A DNA stretch of 64,000 nt from Amycolatopsis mongoliensis (GCF_030285665.1 NZ_CP127295.1:682001-746000); one strand, 5' to 3'; shown: positions 52,260-61,496, counted from the first letter of the stretch. The notes: a model not told the origin generated them from the sequence alone. Numbers and translations: made by a program.

Positions 52260-53141
52260 TCAGTCTCTGACCAACCAGGAAATCTCGGGAGAGCAGTTCT
52301 GTTCACGCGGTGGCGCCGTGGCAACCAGCTTTACCTCCCCTACTCCGCGCAGCGGAACGTCCAGGTCGATCGACGATCCCGCATGCACGAAATCTCCACT
52401 GCGCCAGGGAACGCCGTCCAATGTGATCTCCCAACGGGACTTCAGGTCGCAGAGGGGTCCTGACCTGAGCGTGCTGCGGAACGTGTCTCCACCGGTCGCA
52501 GTGAAGGTAGTGCTCAAGCTTTCCTTGAACCAATGGAAGTTGCCGTCCTCGCTGCAGCTCGCTGCCCGACACGGCCGTAGGTCAGGTTTATCTCCGGACA
52601 AGTATTCGATCGGTAGGCTTGTGGCGGTCTGGTAGATCAGCGTCGCGGCGACGGCCACGACGACGATGGCTGCGCTGGCGATACCGCCGTAGCGCAGCCT
52701 CGTGCGGCGTTTGTCCGCATGTGCTCGCTTCGCCTGGTCCGCTACCTGGGCATGGCGTTCGGCCCTTTCGATCTTGACGATGGCCTCACCGATCTGAGCA
52801 GCAGTTTCTGCTGGATTGCCGCGCAAGGTTACGTGGAACACGCGGTCGTAGACTGCCGTGAACTGCCTGCCTTCGCAGGAAAAGATCGTCTCGATGCGTT
52901 CCTCGGTCGCACCGACGTTCCACTTCTCGGGTGTAGCCGGGCGGTAGACCGGAGTGACGTCGGTGAGGGTGACACCCAGTTTGTCTGCCCACTTGTCGAG
53001 CAACTCCCGGGATCGCTCGTACATCTCGATCACCCGTACATCGGTGTCGTCGGACTTCCCTTGTCTGTTCCGGTCCGCCGCCGCCTTACTGCGCTCCCAT
53101 AGGTTCATGTCACCTACGTCGTCACCGCCAGTCTCGTTCAC
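52260..53141 (-). CDS. Single-pass membrane protein of unknown function, element cargo
   Basis: 293 residues, GTG 53139-53141 or ATG 53106-53108. Cytoplasmic part (1-150) has an alpha/beta look with VRVIEMYERSRELLDKWADK and FTAVYDRVFHVTLRGNPAET and a charged helical linker (ERAERHAQVADQAKRAHADK). One membrane helix (about 152-172, IASAAIVVVAVAATLIYQ) leads to an outside beta-rich domain with four to five cysteines. No family recognised. It stands between two IS elements and may be original element cargo. Confidence 0.65.
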   Translation of the reverse strand: MNETGGDDVGDMNLWERSKAAADRNRQGKSDDTDVRVIEMYERSRELLDKWADKLGVTLTDVTPVYRPATPEKWNVGATEERIETIFSCEGRQFTAVYDRVFHVTLRGNPAETAAQIGEAIVKIERAERHAQVADQAKRAHADKRRTRLRYGGIASAAIVVVAVAATLIYQTATSLPIEYLSGDKPDLRPCRAASCSEDGNFHWFKESLSTTFTATGGDTFRSTLRSGPLCDLKSRWEITLDGVPWRSGDFVHAGSSIDLDVPLRGVGEVKLVATAPPREQNCSPEISWLVRD

Positions 53142-53353
53142 GGGTACTGCGTCGCGGCGCGAACGAAAGTCGTTACGACGCTGACCGCCTGGCTGGGGTC
53201 GACGAGACGGACGCCTGCCGCGGTGCTGGTCTGACGCACCAGCACCGCAGGTCAGTTGCTGGTGACGAGCGCCGACGACGGCGCGTATGAGAGACCCGTC
53301 TATGTCGGGTATGGGTCTGCCCAGACTTCGGTTGACACCGGGGGCTGACTGTT

Positions 53354-53641
53354 TCAGGCCGCTGACGCGGTGGTGTAGATGGTCTCAAACTCGACTGGGG
53401 TGAGTTTGCCCAGGGCGCGCTGGCGGCGTCTGCGGTGGTACTTCGTCTCGATCCAGGACACGATCGCCAGCCTCAGCTCTTCGCGGGTGCGCCACCGCTG
53501 CGTGTCGAGAACGTTCTTTTGCAGCAACGAAAAGAACGATTCCATCGCAGCATTGTCTCCGCAGGCACCGACTCGTCCCATCGACCCTGTCAGCCCGTGG
53601 GCGCGCAGCAGGCGCCGATAGGCCACCGACCGGAACTGGGC
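53354..53641 (-). pseudogene. C-terminal piece of IS3 transposase orfB
   Basis: Carries AQFRSVAYRRLLRAHGLTGS, GDNAAMESFFSLLQKN (DDE Glu) and the C-terminal YHRRRRQRALGKLTPVEFET. It continues the N-terminal piece at 55127-55726 once the IS30 element is removed, joining at the duplicated CTGGGC. Confidence 0.88.
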
Positions 53642-55126
53642 GAGTTCAATCGGTCGATGCAACACCGGGTGTTTGTAGTGAGCGTAGCTGCTCGGCGAAG
53701 ACCTCGGCCGGGGTGCGCCAGCTGAGGATCTTGCGGGGCCGGTTATTGATCGTGAAGGCGATGGCCTCCAGCTCCTCGGCGGACCACCGGGAAAGATCGG
53801 TGCCCTTCGGGAAGTACTGGCGCAGCAGGCCATTGGTGTTCTCGTTCGTCGGTCGCTGCCATGGCGAGTGTGGGTCGGCGAAGAAAACCTTCGTCCCGGT
53901 CTCGAGGGTCAGCTGTGCGTGCCCGGACAGTTCTTTCCCGCGGTCCCACGTGATCGTCCGCCGCAACTGCTCCGGCAGTTGCGTGATCGAGGCAGCCAAC
54001 GCGGCGTTCATCGCGACGGCGCCGTAACCGCCGAGCGACGGCCCGTTCTTCACCGGCGGGGTCTCACCCCAGCCCTCCAGCCTGGGCAGATGCACCAGAA
54101 GCGTGGACCGGCTGCTGCGCTCGACCAGCGTGCCGATCGCAGACCGGCCCGTCCCGATGATCAGATCCCCTTCCCAGTGCCCGGGAACGGCGCGATCGGC
54201 AGCCTCGGCGGGGCGTTCGCTGAGGACGACGTCCGCGCTGACATGCCCCTGCGGCTTGTTACGTGATCGGGCTCGCGGTTCCCGCAAGGCCCGACCGGTG
54301 CGCAGACACGCGACCAGCTCCCGCTTGAGCGCGCCGCGTCCCTCGATGAACAGCGACTGATAGATCGCCTCGTGGCTGATGCGCATGGACCCATCATCGG
54401 GGAAATCAACCGGGAGCCGGCGAGAGATCTGCTCCGGGCTCCACGCCATCGCCCACCGCCGATCCTGCCGATGCGGCTTGTTCAGCCCCTTCCACACAGG
54501 TGCCTCAGGCCCCGCGACGACCGTGCCGTCGGGTCGGCGGACGGCACCGTCCAACCGCTCTTGCACGTACTCACGGAGCCTGTCGTTGCCGGCCAGCTTC
54601 GCGGTCTTCGGGCGTTTCGCTGCCTGCTGCGCTTTCCACTGTGCGACCACGGCGCGGTAGACCTGCTTCCCGCTCCTGGTCGCCGCGTTGCGGCGCAGTT
54701 CGCGGGAAATCGTTCCCGGGTCGCGGCCGATGCGGCGGGCGATCTCGCGCACCCCGTGCTGCTGGGCACGCAACAGCGCGATCTCCTCACGCTCGGCGAA
54801 CGACAGATACCGGCCCGTGGGCTCGGCCAGGCTGATCGGCGGCATGCCGCCAGCGTGACGGAACCAGCGGGCCGCGACCGGCCAGGACACACCGACATTC
54901 TCCGCCGCCTCAGCCGTCGTCACGCCCAACGCGATCTGTCGCCAAAAATCCCGCTGCACTGCCCGAGACGGCTCCGGCCGGCCCGGTGAACGCATCGGTG
55001 CCCGCAACGCCCGATCCGCTGCCCACTGCCGTCGCGCACCCACCGGCGCCTCCGGCACCTGCTTCCGACCGCGCCCCATCGCAAACCTCCGTGATGAAGG
55101 TGTTGCGACGACCAGTTGAATCCGCC
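53642..55126 (-). mobile_element. IS30-family insertion sequence inside IS3 orfB
   Basis: The ends share TTCAA..GGTCG..GCAACACC in inverted orientation (from 53645 and up to 55120). The six bases CTGGGC occur at both junctions (53636-53641 and 55127-55132), the likely target duplication. One intact transposase, so possibly active. Confidence 0.85.
53646..55079 (-). CDS. IS30-family transposase
   Basis: 477 residues, ATG 55077-55079. N-terminal HTH parts (FAEREEIALLRAQQHGVREI, ARRIGRDPGTISRELRRN) precede the DDE core: HWEGDLIIGTG, TWDRGKELSGHAQLT and PHSPWQRPTNENTNGLLRQY, which includes the terminal Glu, then NNRPRKILSWRTPAEVF. This is the classical IS30 order, with a long extra N-terminus common in actinobacteria. 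Confidence 0.94.
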   Translation of the reverse strand: MGRGRKQVPEAPVGARRQWAADRALRAPMRSPGRPEPSRAVQRDFWRQIALGVTTAEAAENVGVSWPVAARWFRHAGGMPPISLAEPTGRYLSFAEREEIALLRAQQHGVREIARRIGRDPGTISRELRRNAATRSGKQVYRAVVAQWKAQQAAKRPKTAKLAGNDRLREYVQERLDGAVRRPDGTVVAGPEAPVWKGLNKPHRQDRRWAMAWSPEQISRRLPVDFPDDGSMRISHEAIYQSLFIEGRGALKRELVACLRTGRALREPRARSRNKPQGHVSADVVLSERPAEAADRAVPGHWEGDLIIGTGRSAIGTLVERSSRSTLLVHLPRLEGWGETPPVKNGPSLGGYGAVAMNAALAASITQLPEQLRRTITWDRGKELSGHAQLTLETGTKVFFADPHSPWQRPTNENTNGLLRQYFPKGTDLSRWSAEELEAIAFTINNRPRKILSWRTPAEVFAEQLRSLQTPGVASTD

Positions 55127-55726
55127 CTGGGCTCCGCGGTCGGAGTGGACGACGGTGCCGGCCGGGTCGCGAAGCGCGATGGCGTTGCGCAACGCGCTGA
55201 GGGCGAGTGAGGCCCGCATGTGCGAGGCGATGGAGTATCCGACGATCTTGTTGGAGTAGCAGTCCTTGACCGCACACAAGTACAGCTTGCCCTCACCGGT
55301 GGGATGCTCGGTGATATCGGTCAACCACTTGGTATTCGGTGCGGTGGCGGTGAAGTCGCGACGCACGAGGTCGTCGTGCACCGGCGGCCCTGTTGTACGG
55401 GAACGACCTTTCTTCCTGGCGTGCAACGAGAAGATCTGCTGCATCGAGCAGATCCGCCACACCCGGTTCTCCGACGCGGTGAACCCGAGCCGGGCGAGCT
55501 CGTCGGCGATGAACCGGTACCCGTCGGCCGGGTCGTCAGCGTGGATCTCGAGCGCTGCGTTGATCAGATGAGCGTCGTCGAAGTCCCGCTGCGAGACCGG
55601 GGACGAACACCACTGGTAGTAGGCCTGCCGGGAGATGCCCAGCACCCTGCACGTCACCGCGACCGACACCCTGATCGGGGCGCCGGCCGCGGCCAGGTCA
55701 CGGACGAGCGGGAAGGCTATTTTCCC
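55127..55726 (-). pseudogene. N-terminal piece of IS3 transposase orfB
   Basis: Reads VTCRVLGISRQAYYQW, DGYRFIADELARLGFTASEN, WLTDITEHPTGEGKLYLCAV (first Asp) and TVVHSDRGAQ (second Asp), then is cut by the IS30 element. It is entered by -1 frameshift from orfA at GGGAAAA (55720-55726). Confidence 0.88.
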
Positions 55727-56004
55727 GGCAGGTTACCCTGCGCCAGGTAGGCCGCGGCCTTGCGCAGGACCTCGTTCTCCTGCTCGAGCAGCCGGTTGCG
55801 CTTACGCAGTTCCCGCAGCTCAGCGGACTCCTCCCGGGTCACGCCGGGCCGCGCGCCGTCCTCGACGTCGGCGGCACGCAGCCAGTTGGCCAGGCACGAC
55901 TCGGAGATCCCGAAATCCTTCGCGACCTGCTTCAACGGGGCCTCGCCGCGTCGGGCCACAGCGATCACGTCGTCACGGAACTCACGGGGATAGGGCTTGG
56001 GCAC
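55717..56004 (-). CDS. IS3-family transposase orfA
   Basis: 95 residues. HTH (FRDDVIAVARRGEAPLKQVA, then DFGISESCLANWL) and coiled coil (LRKRNRLLEQENEVLRKAAA). Its last codons GGA-AAA-TAG sit on a slippery site, so a share of ribosomes would shift to orfB, which is now broken. Confidence 0.92.
   Translation of the reverse strand: MPKPYPREFRDDVIAVARRGEAPLKQVAKDFGISESCLANWLRAADVEDGARPGVTREESAELRELRKRNRLLEQENEVLRKAAAYLAQGNLPGK
55720..55726 (-). other. Programmed -1 frameshift heptamer GGGAAAA
   Basis: On the minus strand G-GGA-AAA directly precedes the orfA stop TAG. Slipping back one base gives GGG-AAA-ATA and opens orfB. It fits the X-XXY-YYZ rule. Confidence 0.75.
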
Positions 56005-56159
56005 GGTGACATCCTTCCAGGCGAGGCCGGAGCCTCACAGGTGAGGTGTCAACCAAACCCTGGGCAGACCCTATTCACCTCATCTAAGGGTAGCCAGCGG
56101 CTCGCTGCGCGCAGGGCACCTTTGCCGCTGCGGGCACTAGCCCTACGTTGCGCAGCCTC

Positions 56160-56177
56160 AGACCTGGTCTCAAAACT
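56160..56177 (+). repeat. 18-bp inverted repeat, left copy
   Basis: AGACCTGGTCTCAAAACT, exact complement of 58342-58359; the 3 bases before GACC are TCA. Confidence 0.85.
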
Positions 56178-56231
56178 TAAGGGTGTGTCACTGCGTAACC
56201 TGCCGGTCCTGGTCGTCGATCGTGAACAGTC

Positions 56232-57073
56232 GTGGCGAAGACGACGCAGCAGCGGCGGGTCGAAGACCGGCTCTGGGAGCTGATCGAACCCCTGATCCCG
56301 TCCCGACCAGCGCCGCGCGGTCCGGGTGGGCGGCCCCGGATCGATGACCGTGCCGCGCTAGAGGGGATCTTGTTCGTGCTCGACACCGGCTGCCGCTGGC
56401 GAGACCTACCCGAGCAGCTCGGATGCGGTTCCGGGCACACCGCGTGGCGGCGGTTACGTGAGTGGCAGGACGCCGGCGTGTGGGACCGGCTGCACCAGCT
56501 CGTGCTCGACGAGCTGTCCAACATCGACGAGCTCGACTGGACCAGAGGCTGCATCGACGCGGTGTCGGTGCGGTCGAAAAGGGGGGCGAGCTGACCGGCC
56601 GCAGCCCCACTGACCGGGGTAAAGCCGGCTCCAAGTACCACGTTCTGTGCGACGCGAACGGGCTACCGCTGCACATCATGTTGTCGGCGGCAAACACCCA
56701 CGACAGTATGCTGTTCGAGCCGCTGCTGGACACGAACCCGACCGTGCGCGGCCACCACGGCCGGGCGGGCCGGCCACGATGCCGACCGGACAAGCTGCAC
56801 GCCGACAAGGGCTACGACTACCGCCGCTGCCGCCGCTACCTGACCCGCCGCGGTATCAAGGTCCGTATCGCCCGGCGCGGGATTGAGGGCAAGTCCCGCC
56901 TCGGCCGGGTCCGCTGGGTCGTCGAACGCACCATCTCCTGGCTGCTGCGGTTCAAACGCCTCGGGCTGCGCTACGACCGGACCGAACGCACCACGCTGGC
57001 GCTACTCACGCTGGCCTGCACCGTGATCAACGTCCGCCGGCTCATCAAGATCGAGCTCTGCGACCAGGTCTAA
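56232..57073 (+). CDS. IS5-family transposase, two frames joined by -1 frameshift
   Basis: GTG 56232 start. Frame 1 ends at 56594 and encodes LWELIEPLIPSRPAPRGPGG and GCRWRDLPEQLG. The second frame carries GRSPTDRGKAGSKYHVLCDA, HADKGYDYRRCRRYL (second Asp) and RVRWVVERTISWLLRFKRLG (Glu). The run AAAAGGGGGG (56577-56586) is a standard IS5 slip site; a -1 shift gives SKRGGELTGRSP and about 281 residues. It is probably a programmed frameshift rather than a lesion. Confidence 0.88.
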
Positions 57074-57262
57074 CGCATCCATTCACTCGTTTGGGATACA
57101 TCGGTAGCCCCGTGTCGTTGGGTGGGGGTGACTGGTGAGCTTCTGAGCGCGGATCAGGTCCTCGGGTCGGCACGGGCCCAGCCGCGTTGCTGACGGCACC
57201 ATCGACGGGGATGAACGAGCACTCTCGTCGGGAAGTGATCAGCCATCGGTGGGGCCGCCTCT

Positions 57263-58210
57263 TCAGAGGCGTTCGATGCGGTCGGCCTGCGGGCCCCGGT
57301 CGCTCTGACGCACCGCGTACCGGACCCGGTCACCCTTCTGCAGCGGCTCCGACCCCATGATCACGGACACGTGGGCGAAGAGATCGTCGCCGCCTGCGTC
57401 CGGGGTGATGAAGCCGAAGCCGCGGTCGCCGTCGTAGCGCGCGACGACGCCCTCGCCGCCTCGTACGGGCACGTCCCGCGCCGCCGGCCCTGCGGCCGCA
57501 GCAGGTGCCGACCGCTGCGGCGCCGTCTGGGGCTCGGCGCCCCGGACCAGGTGCACGTCGCGGGCCTGCGGGCCCTTGTCTCCACTAGCCACCTCGTAGG
57601 CGACGCGGTCGCCCTCCGCGAGCCACGTCAGCCCCTCGGCCAGGGCCCGGGCGTGAACGAAGACGTCCCCGGCGCCGGAGTCGGGGTTGATGAAGCCGAA
57701 GCCCTTGTCCTCGTCGTACCAGGCCACCGTGCCGTCGGCACCGTCCGCGATACCAGCCGCAGCGGGTGAGCCGGCCCCTGCTCCCAGCGGGATCACGTGC
57801 CCGGCCTGCGGGCCGCGCTCGCCTTCGACGATCAGGAAGGCCACCCGCTGCCCCTCGGTGACCACGCCGCCGGTCACGATGGCGGAGCTGTGCACGAAGA
57901 TGTCGGCGCCGCCGCCGTCCGGCGACGCGAAGCCGTACCCCTTGCCCGGCTCGTACCAGTTGACGGTGCCGAGCAGGCCCACGGCGCTGCCGGTGGCCGC
58001 ATCGGCGGTGACGCGAACGCGCAGCGCCTGGGGCCCGCGGTCGTTCTCGCCGACCTCGAACACGACGGCCTGACCCTCGCGGAGCACTTTCGCGCCGCCG
58101 TCCCCGACGATCTCGGAGGCGTGCACGAACACGTCCGGCGAGCCGTCCTCGGGCGCGAGGAAGCCGAAACCACGTTCGGCGTCGAACCAACGGACGGTTC
58201 CTTGCGGCAT
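57263..58210 (-). CDS. Protein of four tandem cold-shock domains
   Basis: 315 residues, ATG 58208-58210. Four complete cold-shock domains at about 4-67, 81-142, 160-222 and 253-315. Each has RNP1-like ([32 protein letters not shown]), RNP2-like (DVFVHAS, DIFVHSS, DVFVHAR, DLFAHVS) and a closing RGPQA or KGPQA. Ala/Gly/Pro-rich linkers join domains 2-3 and 3-4. Single-domain Csp of about 67 residues is the bacterial norm. It probably binds single-stranded RNA or DNA over a long footprint. The four are too diverged for a recent duplication. Confidence 0.88.
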   Translation of the reverse strand: MPQGTVRWFDAERGFGFLAPEDGSPDVFVHASEIVGDGGAKVLREGQAVVFEVGENDRGPQALRVRVTADAATGSAVGLLGTVNWYEPGKGYGFASPDGGGADIFVHSSAIVTGGVVTEGQRVAFLIVEGERGPQAGHVIPLGAGAGSPAAAGIADGADGTVAWYDEDKGFGFINPDSGAGDVFVHARALAEGLTWLAEGDRVAYEVASGDKGPQARDVHLVRGAEPQTAPQRSAPAAAAGPAARDVPVRGGEGVVARYDGDRGFGFITPDAGGDDLFAHVSVIMGSEPLQKGDRVRYAVRQSDRGPQADRIERL

Positions 58211-58341
58211 CAAAGGCTCCAGGTCGAGAGGGCGGGCACTGGCCCCCAGTCTCTCTGACAGACCTCCGGTCCGTCGGGCCGGGCCCACAGGCGGGCGGTG
58301 CGGAGCCAGGGGCGGGCCGTTGGTTCACCTAGCGACACGCG

Positions 58342-58359
58342 AGTTTTGAGACCAGGTCT
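58342..58359 (-). repeat. 18-bp inverted repeat, right copy
   Basis: Exact complement of 56160-56177, and followed after GGTC by TCA, matching the left flank TCA. It brackets the IS5 transposase and the four-cold-shock-domain gene. Confidence 0.85.
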
Positions 58360-58782
58360 CAGTCACGGACTCCGGAGACATCGCAGTGATCAAGCGGCGA
58401 TGGTGAGTGAAGTCTCCATCTCTGCGGCGGCTGGGCCCTCGCTGAGCGAGTGGCCACCTGACTCAACTTCTTCGAGGCGGGTCTCGACGCAGTCGCAACG
58501 ACGGGCGCCGCGCGGCTCACGTCCCATTGGGTACCTGGAACGAGCAACTCCGCCAGTGGACAGCTCCGCCATCTCGTTCAGCGAGCCCCGTACATAGCCT
58601 GCCGCTGCCTGCCGTCGAACCGTGCCTACCGGTCGATCCTCTCACCAATTTACTGGGGCACAGCTGGGGCAAACCCCTGTCACAACTGCACTCAACAACA
58701 CACAGTTGCAAGCAACGACGATCAAGCGCATCATTTCACTAGGCGATTCTCGATCGCCGCAGGTCAGGGCCATGATCGGCCC
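58360..58782. other. Right end of the element, no gene
   Basis: About 420 bases without a convincing reading frame. It includes a CAACTG/CAGTTG pair (58683-58688 and 58703-58708) 80-100 bases from the core, a possible integrase arm-binding region. Confidence 0.4.
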
Positions 58783-58832
58783 CTGGCAGTGAGGGGGTCA
58801 GGGGTTCGAGTCCCCTTAGCTCCACATCGCAA
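58783..58832. repeat. attR, 50-bp core copy
   Basis: Identical to 45578-45627. Only the 3' part of the tRNA is present here. The similarity with the left side continues on its right (decayed integrase), showing that a second element had used the same site. Confidence 0.9.
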
Positions 58833-59475
58833 CGAACCCCTTCGCTTCAGCCGTCGTGGCTGGTCGGAGGGGTTTTCTGCGTTCCGGGTTCGATCTTCGA
58901 TGATCGGTTTACCGTGCGATCTTGTGCTCCTGCTGGGGCAGAACTGGAGCACTGCCCCAGTCCCGGCATGGCGTCCGCGCGGTGTTCCCGCTGCTCCCGG
59001 GTCCGGCCGTCGGGCGACCTGTGGCGAAGAGGGGGACAACCGGCGCCATACGCCCACCGTCGGCCACACTCGGTGACGGCGGTGGCGGTGGCGCTCGAGG
59101 TCCTCCAGCAGCCGTTGCTCGACCTCCGGGCGACGTAGGAGTAGATCTCGGTGACCCGGTTGTCCAGGTGGTGACCGAGCCGGCGGGCCTGGGCGATCTC
59201 CGAGCGCCGCAGGCGATCAGCCGTGTCTTGTGGCTGTGCCGCAGCCCGTGGAAGGTCAGCCCTGGCCGGACCGCCGCGCAGTCCGCCTTCGCCCCTGACG
59301 CCTCGCTGCCGCGATCGTCCGCGCGGAGGCTCGGGTCTTCGGCGGCCCCAGCCACCGCATCGACCCCGACTCATGCAACGCCCCCCAGCGGATCGATCAT
59401 CAGCAGACCACGCCGGAGATCGACATTGTCCCGATGCAGACCGGCCAACTCGCCCCACCGGCACCCGGTCCAGAA
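58833..59475 (-). pseudogene. Decayed integrase of an older element (C-terminal half)
   Basis: Follows the integrase at 45412 closely: it repeats the sequence beside attL (for example the GGTCGGAGGGGTTTTCTGCG stretch) and encodes LTFHGLRHSHKTRLI, ARRLGHHLDNRV and AWAELAG-like remnants in shifting frames. A stretch of roughly 150 bases is missing near 59312 and several frame breaks occur, so it is dead. Confidence 0.85.
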
Positions 59476-59613
59476 GCGGAGCTGCGCAAACTGGGGCACT
59501 CGACGACGCCGCGGCCAGATCTAACATCGCCACCTACGCGACCGCATCGCGGAGACTCGAATGAACGGCCGGCTTGGTACTCCAGCCGTAGATCGTGAAC
59601 ACGGATGGGAAGG

Positions 59614-60264
59614 TCAGTCCCGGGACGCTCCGAGGAACCGCAGCACGGCCAGGACGCGGCGGTGGTCCGCGTCGACCACGGGCAGGTCAAGCTTGGCGAA
59701 GATGTTGTTGATGTGCTTCGCCACGGCGCTCTCGCTGACCACCAGCGCCTGCGCGATGCCGGCATTGGAGCGCCCCTCGGCCATCAGGCCGAGCACCTCC
59801 CGTTCGCGGGGGGTCAGCCGCGCGAGCGGGTCGCTGTCGCGCCGCAGCAGCAACTGGGCGACGACCTGCGGGTCCAGGGCCGTGCCCCCGTCCGCCACTC
59901 GCCGGACCGCCGCCACGAAGTCGGCGACATCGGCAACCCGCTGCTTGAGCAGGTAGCCCACACCGCTGGTGTTCGCAGACAGCAGGTCAGCCGCGTACCG
60001 TTCCTCCACGTACTGCGAAAGCAGCACCACCGGCGTCCCCGGCCAGCGCCGACGGATCTCCATCGCCGCCCGCACCCCCTCGTCGGTGAAGCCGGGCGGC
60101 ATCCGGACGTCGATCAAGGCGAGTTCGGGCCGGTGCTCCGCCACGGCCGCCAACAGCCCCTCCGCGTCGCCGGCTTCCGCGGCGACCTGGAACCCGCCCA
60201 TCTCCAGCACCTTGATCAGGCCGACCCGCAACAACACCGAATCCTCGGCGATCACCGCGCGCAC
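59614..60264 (-). CDS. NarL/LuxR-type response regulator
   Basis: 216 residues, GTG 60262-60264. The receiver has acidic IAEDSVLLRVG and phospho-Asp in LALIDVRMPPG, and Lys in GYLLKQRV. The C-terminal LuxR HTH reads LTPREREVLGLMAEGRSNAG, IAQALVVSESAVAKHINNIF. It overlaps the kinase gene by 13 bases and forms its cognate pair. The regulon is unknown. Confidence 0.93.
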   Translation of the reverse strand: MRAVIAEDSVLLRVGLIKVLEMGGFQVAAEAGDAEGLLAAVAEHRPELALIDVRMPPGFTDEGVRAAMEIRRRWPGTPVVLLSQYVEERYAADLLSANTSGVGYLLKQRVADVADFVAAVRRVADGGTALDPQVVAQLLLRRDSDPLARLTPREREVLGLMAEGRSNAGIAQALVVSESAVAKHINNIFAKLDLPVVDADHRRVLAVLRFLGASRD

Positions 60265-61496
60265 GGCAGCTCCGCGGTGATGGTGGTGGGCCCGCCAACG
60301 GGGCTGCTGACGTGGAAGGCCCCGTCGAGGGAGCCGACCCGCTTGGCCAGCCCGGTCAGCCCCGTGCCGGCGGCGTCGGCACCGCCCAGCCCGTCGTCGG
60401 TAACGCGCACTCGCAACACCTCGCCGACCTGACGGACTATCACCTCTGCACGCATCGCGTTGGCGTGCTTCGTTGCATTGGTCAGCGCCTCAGAGATCAC
60501 GAAGTACGCGACCGACTCCACGTTGGGCGCCACCCGCTCCTCCAGATCGACCCGCAGCCGCACCGGCAGGGGCGTGCGAGCAGCCAGCCCGGACAACGCC
60601 GCGTCCAGACCTCGGTCTTCGAGCACGGCCGGGTGCAGCCCCCGCACCAGGTCATTGAGTTCGGCGATCGCCTCCTTCGCCTCCAGGTGCGCTCTCGCGA
60701 TCACCTCGCGGGCATCACTCGGCAGGTCCGGGCGGGTGGCAATGGCCAGACCCAGGTTGACCGCGAGAGACACCAACCGCTGCTGGGTGCCGTCGTGCAG
60801 GTCGCGCTCGATCCGGCGGCGCTCCGCGTCGACGGCCTCGATCAAGTCGGTCCGGCTCACGGCCAGCTGATCGACCCGCTCCTGGAGCCGCTGCGCCCGG
60901 CTGGGCCCGAGCAGGCCCAACGCCAGCCGCGCCTCGGCCCGGGCTACTGCCCGCCCGGTCCAGGGCAGGGCGCACAGGAGGAGGAATCCAGCCGCTGTGT
61001 AAGCCGGCAGCTGGGTCAGGTAGCCGAACCAGTCCTGGCGGATTCCGGTCGGCAGCGCCCATGACCAGGCGTAGGCGGTGACGCCCGCCAGGCACGCGGC
61101 TGCCACCGCGAGCACCAGCAGCTCCAGCAGCGCGAGCAGCGGGCCCAGCAGGAGGTGGTAGCCGATCTTGCGCCAAGGCCGCGTCGCCGCGACCCACCGG
61201 GCGGTCGAGGCCCACGTCCATCGTTCCGGCGCGGTGGGGGTGAGCCGGGGGACGTCCACCCCGATGAGCACCCGGTAGCGAGCCCGCTGAACGGCCGTCA
61301 GCACCGGGGTGCCGAGCAGGGCCAGGGCGGACGACACGGAACCCGTGAGGAGCCAGTTCCCCGTCCTGGCGGTCGTCGTCGCCGCCCAGGCCCACACGGG
61401 CACCAGCGCCAGGTGCGGCAGCACACCAGCGGCAAGAAAGCCGGTGTCCCGCTGCGCCCGGAGGACCGTGCGTCTCAGTCCAGCTGGAATCGTCAT
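60252..61496 (-). CDS. NarL-family sensor histidine kinase (HisKA_3)
   Basis: 414 residues, ATG 61494-61496. Four to five membrane helices occur in the first 185 residues. The phosphoacceptor His lies in ERRRIERDLHDGTQQRLVSL, and the ATPase domain has SEALTNATKHANAM (N box), VTDDGLGGA and GTGLTGLAKRVGSL (G boxes). Without a large outside loop it probably senses a membrane or cell-envelope signal. A paralogous remnant lies at 61975-62300. Confidence 0.93.
   Translation of the reverse strand: MTIPAGLRRTVLRAQRDTGFLAAGVLPHLALVPVWAWAATTTARTGNWLLTGSVSSALALLGTPVLTAVQRARYRVLIGVDVPRLTPTAPERWTWASTARWVAATRPWRKIGYHLLLGPLLALLELLVLAVAAACLAGVTAYAWSWALPTGIRQDWFGYLTQLPAYTAAGFLLLCALPWTGRAVARAEARLALGLLGPSRAQRLQERVDQLAVSRTDLIEAVDAERRRIERDLHDGTQQRLVSLAVNLGLAIATRPDLPSDAREVIARAHLEAKEAIAELNDLVRGLHPAVLEDRGLDAALSGLAARTPLPVRLRVDLEERVAPNVESVAYFVISEALTNATKHANAMRAEVIVRQVGEVLRVRVTDDGLGGADAAGTGLTGLAKRVGSLDGAFHVSSPVGGPTTITAELPCAR

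Larger units (their letters stand above)
53313..56071 (-). mobile_element. IS3-family element interrupted by an IS30-type element
   Basis: The inverted ends GGGTCTGCCCAG...GGTTGACACC occur at 53313 and, complemented, at 56071, flanked by a 3-bp duplication TAT. Without the inner insertion the element is about 1.27 kb, a normal IS3 size. Its orfB is split, so it cannot move by itself. Confidence 0.88.
56160..57073 (+). mobile_element. IS5-family element (IS1031/IS427-like)
   Basis: About 0.91 kb, standard for the group. Imperfect ends AGACCTGGTCTCAAAAC (56160-56176) and, inverted, AGACCTGGTCGCAGAGC (near 57055-57071), the latter containing the last codons of the transposase. The flanks (TCA left, TAA right) do not match, so the right end may have been rearranged (see finding on 58342). 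Confidence 0.7.
45578..58832. mobile_element. 13.2-kb integrative element inserted in tRNA-Ala
   Basis: Bounded by identical 50-bp direct repeats containing the tRNA 3' end, with a tyrosine integrase next to the left repeat and pointing at it. Cargo: the DUF6119 protein, PIN-domain protein and unknown membrane protein, then IS3-, IS30- and IS5-type insertions and a four-domain cold-shock protein. No relaxase, FtsK-type transfer protein or replication gene is seen. It therefore looks non-conjugative now, a genomic island or mobilisable remnant. Confidence 0.85.

Noticed and set aside
56577..56594. IS5 transposase as a pseudogene
   Set aside because: The break falls exactly on AAAAGGGGGG, a normal programmed frameshift site of this family.
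58764..59069. Short frame ending GTRTPDPLTARGRSWP as a gene
   Set aside because: It is the fragment of the dead integrase crossing attR; used only to infer the C-terminus in the circular form.
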